A model generated the notes under the pieces. It saw nothing but the letters and a program-made list of their open reading frames with translations, ran no database searches and was not told the DNA's origin. The position numbers and the translations under genes were made by a program. This document shows, piece by piece, positions 22,660 to 30,319 of a DNA stretch of 36,103 nt (within the stretch, counting starts at the first letter, position 1; each line of letters begins with the position of its first letter). This stretch comes from an uncultured Chryseobacterium sp. (lineage in GTDB: Bacteria; Bacteroidota; Bacteroidia; Flavobacteriales; Weeksellaceae): assembly GCF_936933875.1 (NCBI RefSeq), contig NZ_CAKZIK010000001.1:1-36103 (forward strand). Reading direction: 5' to 3'.

Positions 22660-23213
22660 CAAATCTTATTGTTAATATATCCTTCCGTTGCATTTTCTTT
22701 TGGTGTGATTTGTCCAGGATTTCCAATGACGACGGAGTTTGAAGGCACATCGAAACTCACGTAAGCATTTGGTGCAATCAAAACATTGTTGCCAATTTTT
22801 ATTTTCCCCACAATCACTGCATTTGGACCAATCCATACTTCATCGCCGATTTCGGGAACTCCCTCATTTCTGCCACGATTGGCTTGAGCAATGGTTACAC
22901 CTTGAGAAATATTGCAGTTTTTGCCAATTTTAGTTTTGGGATTAATGACCAAAGTTCCCCAATGTCCCAGGTAAAAACCTGCGCCGATTTTAGTTTCGGG
23001 ATAAATTTGGAAACCATATTTGATTTGATGATGTCTTAAAATCATTCTCCAAAACATTCCTTTCACTGATTTTTTTGGATGTTGCTGACATTTTCGGAGA
23101 AGATAAACGTAATGCAGATTCGGATTAATGCACTTTCCCCAAATTTCGCTGGTGGAAAGATACTTTCCGCTTTCTCTGTAAAAATCTTTTTGAATGATGG
23201 AGTAATTAATCAT
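22659..23213 (-). CDS. Serine acetyltransferase-like hexapeptide acyltransferase of the polysaccharide locus
   Basis: From the ATG at 23211-23213 the product is 184 residues. The frame extends to a TTG at 23255, but that extension is translated heptad repeat and is rejected. The C-terminal half is a left-handed beta-helix made of hexapeptide repeats (I-Y-P-E-T-K-I-G, I-N-P-K-T-K-I-G, V-P-E-I-G-D-E-V-W-I-G). H84 in L-G-H-W-G-T sits where CysE-type enzymes have their catalytic His. It lacks the full N-terminal CysE domain. In this context it more likely O- or N-acetylates a sugar than makes O-acetylserine. Confidence 0.8.
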   Translation of the reverse strand: MINYSIIQKDFYRESGKYLSTSEIWGKCINPNLHYVYLLRKCQQHPKKSVKGMFWRMILRHHQIKYGFQIYPETKIGAGFYLGHWGTLVINPKTKIGKNCNISQGVTIAQANRGRNEGVPEIGDEVWIGPNAVIVGKIKIGNNVLIAPNAYVSFDVPSNSVVIGNPGQITPKENATEGYINNKI

Positions 23214-23232
23214 TAAAACAAAGATACTAATA

Positions 23233-23267
23233 AAGAGCAAAGAATCAAGAGCCAAGAATCAAGAAAG
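23233..23267. repeat. Five tandem heptads of the AAGAATC/AAGAGCC type
   Basis: Five contiguous 7-base units (AAGAGCA, AAGAATC, AAGAGCC, AAGAATC and AAGAAAG, in that order) occupy the gap between a glycosyltransferase and the next acetyltransferase gene. Eighteen bases (23247-23264) recur exactly, in inverted orientation, inside the glycosyltransferase gene at 23841-23858. Confidence 0.8.
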
Positions 23268-23270
23268 AAA

Positions 23271-24491
23271 TTACAATTCGTCAATAATTTTCATGATTGA
23301 ATTCACGGAATTTCCAAGATTGAAAGGCATTTTATAAGAAGTCAAATTTTCTTGATAAAGATTAAAACCTTCAGGATTTTGAAGCGCTTTTTTCATTCCT
23401 TCATAAATTCCTTCTTCAGAATTTTCTACAATCAATCCCAGTTTTCCGTTTTCGAGCATTTCTGAAACTCCGGAAACATCCGTTGCGATAATATTTTTCT
23501 TTAACGTGATCGCTTCAAACAAAACCGTAGGAAAACCTTCGTATCGCGAACTCAAAACATAGAAATCTGCATTTTTGAAATATGGATACGGGTTATCGGT
23601 GAAGCCAACCATTTCTACAGTATCTTCGACATTGAGTTCTTTTCTTAAATTGTTGATATTTTCAAAATCATAACCATCGCCGATGATTTGAACTTGATGT
23701 CTGAAACCTTCATCCAACAACTTTTTGTGAACTTTCAGCAATCTGTCGAAACCTTTCTGCGGAAAAACTGTTCCTACCGAAACGAAAGTTGGTTGTTGGA
23801 TGTCACGCTGAGCGGAGTCGAATCGTTCTTGGTTTTCGTCTCTTGATTCTTGGCTCTTACTCAAAATCTCCTCTGTATCCAAAGGATTGTAAATTCTTAC
23901 AATTTTGGTTTTTTCGCCTTCATTTTGGGCTAATTTTTCGAAATCTTGCTGAATTTTCTCGGAAATCACCATGATTTTATCAAAACCGAAAAATTTACGA
24001 AACTCTTCCTCTGTGTAATTGTGGAACTCCGTTTTAGTTAAATCGTTGTGAATCCACATTAGTTTTTTGGATGATTTGATGGGCGATTTCAGAATCTCAT
24101 CACGCATTCCATGAATGGCAGCGAACTCAACATCATACTTTTTATTCTTTAAAATTTTAGAATATAAAAGTTGTGGAAACCTCTTTAAAAGACTTTGATA
24201 AACAACGCGATACGCTTTTTCCGGAATATCCTGAATTCGGTTGGTGGTAATCATCTCCCCTTTGTTCAGGTAGATAACGTTCACCCAATCGGGAACTTCG
24301 GACAAGTATTTTCCACTGTAAAGATTCAGTAACAAATCGATTTCGTATTTGTCCCGAGGAAGATTTTTAAGAAAGGTCACCAAAACTTTTTCTGCGCCAC
24401 CATGACGCAGAGAACCGATACGGATGAGGATTTTCTTTTTTTTCCTGATCCTATCAGAATCTTTTTTAAACTGTTTTAATGCTTTATCCAT
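23271..24491 (-). CDS. Glycosyltransferase family 4 protein with a repeat-derived insert
   Basis: The 406-residue protein is a GT-B glycosyltransferase. The N-terminal domain starts with I-L-I-R-I-G-S-L-R-H-G-G-A-E-K-V near residues 21-36. The C-terminal donor-binding domain has F-V-S-V-G-T-V-F-P-Q-K-G-F-D-R near 236-250 and the E-x7-E motif at E318 and E326. Residues about 211-232 (S-K-S-Q-E-S-R-D-E-N-Q-E-R then F-D-S-A-Q-R-D-I) are translated dispersed repeats lying in the interdomain linker, so the fold should survive. The start ATG is the second of two ATGs created by an 11-base tandem repeat; the first leads to an early stop. Donor and acceptor are unknown. Confidence 0.87.
   Translation of the reverse strand: MDKALKQFKKDSDRIRKKKKILIRIGSLRHGGAEKVLVTFLKNLPRDKYEIDLLLNLYSGKYLSEVPDWVNVIYLNKGEMITTNRIQDIPEKAYRVVYQSLLKRFPQLLYSKILKNKKYDVEFAAIHGMRDEILKSPIKSSKKLMWIHNDLTKTEFHNYTEEEFRKFFGFDKIMVISEKIQQDFEKLAQNEGEKTKIVRIYNPLDTEEILSKSQESRDENQERFDSAQRDIQQPTFVSVGTVFPQKGFDRLLKVHKKLLDEGFRHQVQIIGDGYDFENINNLRKELNVEDTVEMVGFTDNPYPYFKNADFYVLSSRYEGFPTVLFEAITLKKNIIATDVSGVSEMLENGKLGLIVENSEEGIYEGMKKALQNPEGFNLYQENLTSYKMPFNLGNSVNSIMKIIDEL
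23801..23863. repeat. Dispersed-repeat pair inside a glycosyltransferase gene
   Basis: The forward strand holds a TGTCACGCTGAGCGGAGTCG-type string (23801-23820), which I recall as a common intergenic repeat in flavobacterial genomes. It is followed by a degenerate heptad array whose minus-strand words are AAGAGCC, AAGAATC, AAGAGAC and GAAAACC. Both remain in frame with the gene. Confidence 0.7.
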
Positions 24492-24522
24492 GCTTTATCC
24501 ATGCTTCATCTATGCTTCATCT
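24479..24522. repeat. Four tandem 11-base repeats across a gene junction
   Basis: Two copies of ATGCTTTATCC (24479-24500) and two of ATGCTTCATCT (24501-24522) run through the start of the glycosyltransferase gene, the 25-base gap and the last codons of the upstream acetyltransferase gene. Eleven is not a multiple of three, so copy-number change would alter the junction and the reading frame around the start. Confidence 0.85.
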
Positions 24523-25083
24523 ATTTTTTACCGGCTTAAATGTGTGGGGGAGGTTTTCTTTTATGTAGGCTTCAAGTTTTGGGCGCTGAAGTTCCAACTC
24601 TCTAGGGTACATTACATTGTTTTTCAATGCTTTATCGCCGTATTCTTCAATAGTGCAGATAAATTTTGCAGGAACTCCGGCGTAAACCGAATTTGCTGGC
24701 ATTGAAGAACTCAAAACCGAACCTGCTCCCAAAATACAGTTATCGCCCATTTCAACACCTGGAAGAATGGTACAGTTATTTCCGATAAAGCAGTTATTTC
24801 CGATTTTAATTCTGCCGAAGTTTCTAGCATCGGCATATTTTTCCATCGAACGAATCACATACATTGCGCCGTCGTGATTGATGAAAGTACAATTGGCGGT
24901 AATCTTGGTTCTGTCGCCGATTTCAATTAGGTAAGGTTCGGAACCGAATTTTGGGGCTTCAATGAAAATTACGTTTTTCCCAACCTTCAAACCGCGCGCT
25001 TTGCAAACCTCGATATAGGCTTTGTCGTAAAAGTTTTGGTACGTGGTGTGAAACTTCAGAAAAAGTCGGTAAAGGAAATTCAT
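24517..25083 (-). CDS. Hexapeptide-repeat acyltransferase
   Basis: The 188-residue protein has the left-handed beta-helix repeats of WbbJ-type sugar O-acetyltransferases (I-E-I-G-D-R-T-K-I, I-K-I-G-N-N-C-F-I-G-N-N-C, V-E-M-G-D-N-C-I-L-G-A-G-S-V). The candidate catalytic His is in F-I-N-H-D-G near residue 70, and the family-typical end of the helix reads A-N-S-V-Y-A-G-V-P-A-K. It lies three bases after the upstream glycosyltransferase gene. It probably acetylates a residue of the surface glycan. Confidence 0.85.
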   Translation of the reverse strand: MNFLYRLFLKFHTTYQNFYDKAYIEVCKARGLKVGKNVIFIEAPKFGSEPYLIEIGDRTKITANCTFINHDGAMYVIRSMEKYADARNFGRIKIGNNCFIGNNCTILPGVEMGDNCILGAGSVLSSSMPANSVYAGVPAKFICTIEEYGDKALKNNVMYPRELELQRPKLEAYIKENLPHTFKPVKNR

Positions 25084-25086
25084 CGG

Positions 25087-26250
25087 TTACTTTTTTGCTA
25101 ATTTAAGGATGATTTCTTCAACCGCATCGAAAATTTTCTGATTGTCGAACTGCTTTTCAGAATCTTTCAAGTTTTCCTGAATTTCGGAAACCAGATTTTT
25201 ATCGGTCAGAAACTTTTTCATCGCCTCATAAATTTCTTCAGTTGAGTATTTGATGAGGTAACCGTTTTTGTGATGTTCTATCATTTCAGGAATTCCCCCA
25301 ACATTGGTAGAAATAATGGGTTTTTGAAGAATTAAGGTATCTGCAATAATCAGAGGCCAACCTTCGGATTCGGATGGCATAATGAAAAAATCTGCATTTT
25401 TAACGTAAGGATATGGATTTAGAAGCGAACCCAATAGTTTAAAAGTGTCTTCAACTCCCAATTTTTTCGCCTGATTTTCGAGATTGTCTTTTTCTTCACC
25501 GTCGCCAATCACAAAAATTTTATGTGGAAAATCATCTTTCAACAATTGAGCATGTGCATCCATCAATTTATGATGACCTTTTCGAGAATGCAGTCTTCCA
25601 ACCGTTACAAAAACAGGGTGTTTTGTTTCAAAATCAGGTTTGAATTCTGCAGCTTTCTGTTTGAGTTCTTCGATGGGAATTGCGTTCAGAATGACTTTGT
25701 TTTCAGGAAGTTGAATGTTGGGATACGTTTCCAATAAAATATCTTTCGTCTGTTGCGAACCGAAAATAAAATAATCGAACTGCGGAATTTGCTTCAAAAT
25801 TAACGGAACAGCAGGCTGCAGTTTCGGGAACGTAATGTCGGAATGAAACCACCCGATTTTTATTGACTTTTTGTTCGAAGAATTCAGCAGATCCGAAAAC
25901 ATCGTGTAACCGGTTGCAATTTCTACATCGGCGTCATTTTTCAGTATGAAATTATCAGCGATAGATGGAAAATTTCTGTAAATCAATAATTTAATTCCTC
26001 GGAAACTCATCGCCAGTTTGTTCAGCAGAGCATTTTTCGGCATATCTTCTTTGCCTTTTGCCAAAATTTTCACGGGAATATTTTTAGGGATTTCATTTCT
26101 TAATTCACCTTGAAGAAGGTTCAAAGCCAAGCGAATATCAAACTTGTTTTTGTCCAAATTGTTGAGCATGGAGAGCAAAACCTTTTCAACGCCACCCATT
26201 TCCATGGAACGGTGGCGGAAGAGGACTTTTATTTTTTTGGCTTCGCTCAT
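25087..26250 (-). CDS. Glycosyltransferase family 4 protein
   Basis: A 387-residue GT-B enzyme similar in layout to the one at 23271. The N-terminal domain has G-G-V-E-K-V at 19-24 and the C-terminal domain has F-V-T-V-G-R-L-H-S-R-K-G at 214-225. The usual E-x7-E motif is E296 with D304 in the second position (E-G-W-P-L-I-I-A-D), a conservative change. Its start overlaps the stop of the upstream acyltransferase fragment by four bases, so it depends on translational coupling to that remnant. Sugar specificity is unknown. Confidence 0.9.
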   Translation of the reverse strand: MSEAKKIKVLFRHRSMEMGGVEKVLLSMLNNLDKNKFDIRLALNLLQGELRNEIPKNIPVKILAKGKEDMPKNALLNKLAMSFRGIKLLIYRNFPSIADNFILKNDADVEIATGYTMFSDLLNSSNKKSIKIGWFHSDITFPKLQPAVPLILKQIPQFDYFIFGSQQTKDILLETYPNIQLPENKVILNAIPIEELKQKAAEFKPDFETKHPVFVTVGRLHSRKGHHKLMDAHAQLLKDDFPHKIFVIGDGEEKDNLENQAKKLGVEDTFKLLGSLLNPYPYVKNADFFIMPSESEGWPLIIADTLILQKPIISTNVGGIPEMIEHHKNGYLIKYSTEEIYEAMKKFLTDKNLVSEIQENLKDSEKQFDNQKIFDAVEEIILKLAKK

Positions 26251-26522
26251 GCTGTGACAGTTTTTGGAGCCGGTTTTCCAAATTTTCTTCTAATATAATG
26301 ATTCAAAGGCTCTTCAATATACTTAAATAATAATAATGAAATAATATTTAATAATATGAAAATTAGAATTTTATTTTCAGTAACATATTCAAAAATAATC
26401 AATGAAATAAAGCCTAAGTGAATGAGATAAAAAATATAAGAACTCTTTCCTAGATAAATCATTATTTTAGACGAAAAAAACCTTGTTATTATATTTTCCT
26501 CTGTCTTTGTATTACTGAACAT
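26247..26522 (-). pseudogene. C-terminal remnant of an acyltransferase-3 (OafA-like) gene
   Basis: The 91-residue frame matches only the last part of the membrane acyltransferase-3 family: I-Y-L-G-K-S-S-Y-I-F-Y-L-I-H, two hydrophobic helices, and the final F-K-Y-I-E-E-P-L-N-H-Y-I. Complete members have around 350 residues, ten or more helices and catalytic residues near the N terminus, all missing here. It overlaps the upstream glycosyltransferase by 11 bases and the next by four, so it is still translated in the operon. It is more AT-rich than its neighbours. It is best read as the leftover of a gene replaced during locus reshuffling; a small functional membrane protein is less likely. Confidence 0.75.
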
Positions 26523-27531
26523 TGCAACCTATTTCCCGATAATGTTTTCTGAAATTAGCAACCCAATTCCTAAATTCCTTTTTGTCGATTTTTTCATCCA
26601 GAAACTGTTCAAAATACTCTAAAGTGAAATCTTTCGGGAAGTTTTGCATCGCATTAAAATCACCTTTAAACCACGCTTCATTAATCTGATGATTGAAAAT
26701 ATTGACATCGAAAGCATCTCCGTATTTATGATACGAATTGGTGGAGGAACTTTGGAAAGTAGTTTTCATCACCTCGGTTTTGGTTCTGCCTAAGAAATTT
26801 CGATTATGTCTAAAATTTCTGTAATAGGAAGATGCATTGATCAGTTGGCGCTTTTCATCAACCTTTCCATCCATTTTTTGCCAGGTTTGAAGCCAGTATT
26901 CTTTTTTGTAAAGACCCATCAATATTGAAACCAGTGACCAATATTTCTGTTGGGTGTAATTATCAACCAGACCAAGTTTAAATAAAATCGTAAAAAATTT
27001 GTAGCGGTTGTTAAAGAACGCTGTCATAACACCTTCATTACCAAGAAATAAACTTTTTGGAAACATCGAGTTAATTTGTTCTGAAACCGACTCAATTTCA
27101 AGATTTTCGTCATCTTTTAGATTTCCAAGCCAGCCTAATTTCAAAAGTGAAACATCCAGTTTTTTCATTTCGGTAACTAAATGAATAATGTTGATTTTCT
27201 GCGTAAACCAAACGTCGTCTTCGGTCATGATGAAATAGTCGGAACCGTTTTTTGCGGCATCAATCCAAAGGTCAGTTGGAATTTCAAAACCATTGATTTC
27301 CTTTCCGGATTTCAGGTTTTCTTCGATGGCTGCAATCTTTTTGGAATAATTTTTTGAGGTAATAATTTCAGCTTCAGGAAATTTTTCCCTGATTTTGTCT
27401 AAATATTTTTCCGGTGTTCCATCATCCAGAACCGTCACCTTGAAATTGCCGCGCACAAATTTTTCCACCGACTGCAGGCAGCGGTCCAGATAAAAGGGGC
27501 GGTTGAAGGATTTGATGAAGACGTCGGTCAT
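26512..27531 (-). CDS. Glycosyltransferase with GT-A type fold
   Basis: The 339-residue protein starts like a family 2 transferase (V-F-I-K-S-F-N-R-P-F-Y-L-D-R-C-L near 4-19, then V-L-D-D-G-T at 34-39), with an E-D-D metal/nucleotide-binding motif at residues 104-106 (F-I-M-T-E-D-D-V-W-F). The rest is divergent from ordinary family 2 proteins, with several aromatic-rich segments. It overlaps the preceding glycosyltransferase gene by four bases and the acyltransferase remnant by 11. The linkage it makes is unknown. Confidence 0.82.
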   Translation of the reverse strand: MTDVFIKSFNRPFYLDRCLQSVEKFVRGNFKVTVLDDGTPEKYLDKIREKFPEAEIITSKNYSKKIAAIEENLKSGKEINGFEIPTDLWIDAAKNGSDYFIMTEDDVWFTQKINIIHLVTEMKKLDVSLLKLGWLGNLKDDENLEIESVSEQINSMFPKSLFLGNEGVMTAFFNNRYKFFTILFKLGLVDNYTQQKYWSLVSILMGLYKKEYWLQTWQKMDGKVDEKRQLINASSYYRNFRHNRNFLGRTKTEVMKTTFQSSSTNSYHKYGDAFDVNIFNHQINEAWFKGDFNAMQNFPKDFTLEYFEQFLDEKIDKKEFRNWVANFRKHYREIGCNVQ

Positions 27532-28493
27532 GAAAGTTTTCTGTATAAGAGTGAGGAGATTGCAGATATAGATAGTGGCATATCATTCAAAAATCGCAAT
27601 AAATAGAAGTTGTTTGAGCTTTGATAAAATACAGATGTTTTGTCCAAAATTTTAGATAAATATTCCCTATTATTGGCCTTCCAAGCATACCTTGCGGCAA
27701 AGAGGAGCTCTTGTTCCGAATTTTTATAATTAAAATCCAGAACTTTTTTTAATGATTCAGGATTTAGCAATCCGTATTCTTCAGGAATTCCCTTGAGTCT
27801 TTTAAAATAAAATTCTTTTGCTTTTTCTACTAACAAGTTTCGGGTAAAAGTGTCTTCACTGCGCGATACGGAAGTTTTTAGTATTCTGTATTTTAATAGC
27901 GGTTCATCTATATTTATGAGTTTTTTTCCTTCAGAGAGTGAACGGAGATAAAAATCATAGTCTTCACATCCTCTAAATTTATCTCGATAAAATAAGCCGC
28001 TAACGTTTCTAAACATTATAGTAGGATGATAAATATAATTCCACTTCAGCATTTTCTTTTTTAATTTATCTTCTGAATCTTCTGCTTTAAAATATCCAAT
28101 CAAATCTCCATTTTCGTCAATTTTTTCAGCGGACGATCCTACTAGAAAAATGTTTGGGTGGCTTTCAAGAAATTCAAATTGTTTTTTTAACCTTTCAGGA
28201 CTGGATATATCATCAGCATCCATTCTTGCGATATATTTTCCTTGTGCTAAGTTCAGTCCGGTATTTAAATTTTCTACAAAGCCTAAAAGTCCTTTATTTT
28301 GTTCTTTTGTTAAGGTCTTTATACGAGGGTCTGAGCTGTAATCTTTTAGGATTTCGTCAGTATTATCCGTTGAACAGTCGTTAATAATAATAAACTCGAA
28401 GTCATTGAAGCTTTGGCTGAGGATAGAATCAACTGCCTCATTAAGATACTTTCCTCCATTGAAAACAGACATGATAATTGATATTTCAGGCAT
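27528..28493 (-). CDS. Glycosyltransferase family 2 protein
   Basis: A 321-residue GT-A enzyme with the family 2 start I-S-I-I-M-S-V-F-N-G-G-K-Y-L, the donor-binding D39 (I-I-N-D-C-S-T-D-N-T) and the D-A-D-D metal motif at 92-95 (A-R-M-D-A-D-D). F-R-G-C-E-D-Y-D-F-Y supplies the likely catalytic acidic residues near 174-183. Its end overlaps the next gene by four bases and its start overlaps the previous gene by eight, so it is part of a tightly coupled run of four transferase genes. Confidence 0.93.
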   Translation of the reverse strand: MPEISIIMSVFNGGKYLNEAVDSILSQSFNDFEFIIINDCSTDNTDEILKDYSSDPRIKTLTKEQNKGLLGFVENLNTGLNLAQGKYIARMDADDISSPERLKKQFEFLESHPNIFLVGSSAEKIDENGDLIGYFKAEDSEDKLKKKMLKWNYIYHPTIMFRNVSGLFYRDKFRGCEDYDFYLRSLSEGKKLINIDEPLLKYRILKTSVSRSEDTFTRNLLVEKAKEFYFKRLKGIPEEYGLLNPESLKKVLDFNYKNSEQELLFAARYAWKANNREYLSKILDKTSVFYQSSNNFYLLRFLNDMPLSISAISSLLYRKLS

Positions 28494-29598
28494 TCTTTGA
28501 GCTTTCCATTATTTTTATAATAGTATCTGTGTGATGCTTTGCTGTAAAGTTATTTTTGATGAAAACTCTGCCATTTTCTCCCATTTTTTGCAACATCTTT
28601 TTGTCCTCTAATAGAATTATGATTTTTTCTGCCATTCCTTGATAGTCATGTTCATTTACCAAGAAGCCAGTTTCGCCATTCACGACTACATCCAAAATAC
28701 CAGCATGTTTGGTTGATACTACTGGCAAGCCAGCTGCCGAAGCTTCTATAATAACTACGGGTGTTCCCTCGGAATCTCCGTTTGCAGCAGTTACTGAATG
28801 TTGTAAAAAAATTGCTGTATCTTGAAATAGCCTGCATTGTTCGGCCTGATTTATACCGCCCATAAAATTTATTCGATTGTTGATTCCGAGTTGTTTTGCT
28901 AAAGATTTTGCATCATCCCATAAAGCTCCTTCTCCAACAAAATTGAGTTTTACCTCAGCGAATTTCTTTGACACAATTTCAAACGCCCTTATAGTATCAA
29001 GAGGAGATTTAATTTTGACAAACCTACCCATTGCCAATAGGTTAAAGGATTCGTAATTTGGATTAATTTCGAAGAAAAATGGCTTTGCTCCAATAGGGCT
29101 ATAAACAATATTGTGAAAACCAAAATTTTGAAGTTTTGGAATCATATTTTTTGCGACAGGAACTATATACGAACATTTATTTTCAGCAAGTTTTCTATAG
29201 GCCTTGCCATATTTATCTATATAATCTTGTCTATTTATTTCGTGTCCTAAAACGTTTGTTATCATAGGAATGCCTAATTTTTCACAAACCTTGTTAACTG
29301 AAGCTCCGGTAGTCAAAAATTCGCAAATAACAAAGTCAATATTATGTTTTTTGAGGTGGTATGATAATATTTTCCCATAATAATAATTAAGTATCCGATC
29401 ACTTTTAAATGCAAAAATTGTTAATAAGTATCGTATGTATTTTTGCTTTCTTCGTGATGTTCCTTCAGGGAAAATAGGTATATCGGCGCCAAAATACCTT
29501 TTAACATCCGGTATATTATTTACATAGCTCTCGCTAAAGACTCCCATAGGGTTATATCTTCCTGGTGTGAGAAATGCGATTTTATTTTCTTTCTTCAT
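28486..29598 (-). CDS. Glycosyltransferase family 4 protein
   Basis: A 370-residue GT-B enzyme. The C-terminal domain is typical: L-A-M-G-R-F-V-K-I-K-S-P at 188-199, F-V-G-E-G at 220-224 and the E-x7-E motif at E277 and E285 (S-E-G-T-P-V-V-I-I-E-A). The segment H-S-V-T-A-A-N-G-D-S-E-G-T-P is typical of transferases in colanic-acid and exopolysaccharide loci. A 75-base gap separates it from the upstream acetyltransferase gene. Donor sugar unknown. Confidence 0.92.
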   Translation of the reverse strand: MKKENKIAFLTPGRYNPMGVFSESYVNNIPDVKRYFGADIPIFPEGTSRRKQKYIRYLLTIFAFKSDRILNYYYGKILSYHLKKHNIDFVICEFLTTGASVNKVCEKLGIPMITNVLGHEINRQDYIDKYGKAYRKLAENKCSYIVPVAKNMIPKLQNFGFHNIVYSPIGAKPFFFEINPNYESFNLLAMGRFVKIKSPLDTIRAFEIVSKKFAEVKLNFVGEGALWDDAKSLAKQLGINNRINFMGGINQAEQCRLFQDTAIFLQHSVTAANGDSEGTPVVIIEASAAGLPVVSTKHAGILDVVVNGETGFLVNEHDYQGMAEKIIILLEDKKMLQKMGENGRVFIKNNFTAKHHTDTIIKIMESSKNA

Positions 29599-29673
29599 TT
29601 ATATGATTTTGAACATTCATAATTTTATACACAGCAGAAAAATGTTTGTAAATCAAACAATCGTTACCAATAA

Positions 29674-30306
29674 TCATAAATTTTTCTTTATCTCCGCCGG
29701 CATTCCTGCCACCATTACATTTTGCGGAACATCATTTCTAACTACAGATCCTGCTGCAACTACTGAGTTTGAGCCAATGTTTACATCAGGAAAAATAATT
29801 GCGCCAGCGCCTATACTACAGTAGTTTCCTATTTTGCATCTTCCCAAAAGAGTTGCACCTGGAGAGATTTCCACATATTCGCCAATTTCCACATCGTGAG
29901 TTATCAAAGAATTATAATAGACCATTGTCCCTTTCCCAATTTTTACATCATTTGATATTCTTGCTCCTCCTAATATATTACAGCCAGCTTCTATTTGAAT
30001 ATTAAAGGATCCAATTTCTGCATGTTTACTGATTGTGGAACATAATTTTCCTGCTAATTTTTCAAACTTTTCAGTTAAAAATTTTCGCAATCTTGGATTT
30101 CCAATTCCAATTGTGAAACGAACATCGGTGTTTGTAAAATATGTTTTGGCTTCCTCTTCGCTTTTTAAAACAGGGAATTTTCCGAAAAGTAAATCCGGAG
30201 TGTCCTCGTTTACATCATCATAAAAACACAGATTTTCAGTCTCTCCATTTTGGTGGAGAATTTCCAAAACTTCTTTTGCAAAGCCTTTAGCGCCAATTAT
30301 CAGCAT
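29674..30306 (-). CDS. PglD/NeuD-type sugar acetyltransferase
   Basis: The 210-residue protein has the two-part structure of PglD/NeuD enzymes: an N-terminal Rossmann-like nucleotide-sugar domain starting I-I-G-A-K-G-F-A-K-E and a C-terminal left-handed beta-helix. H137 in L-I-T-H-D-V-E-I-G is in the place of the catalytic base. These enzymes N-acetylate an amino sugar attached to UDP or dTDP using acetyl-CoA. Its position right after a DegT-type aminotransferase, 13 bases away, fits the pathway step that follows transamination. Confidence 0.92.
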   Translation of the reverse strand: MLIIGAKGFAKEVLEILHQNGETENLCFYDDVNEDTPDLLFGKFPVLKSEEEAKTYFTNTDVRFTIGIGNPRLRKFLTEKFEKLAGKLCSTISKHAEIGSFNIQIEAGCNILGGARISNDVKIGKGTMVYYNSLITHDVEIGEYVEISPGATLLGRCKIGNYCSIGAGAIIFPDVNIGSNSVVAAGSVVRNDVPQNVMVAGMPAEIKKNL

Positions 30307-30319
30307 GATTTCGACTAAT

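Noticed and set aside
23214..23255. N-terminal extension of the serine acetyltransferase-like gene
   Set aside because: It would translate the heptad repeat from a TTG; the ATG at 23211-23213 is the natural start.
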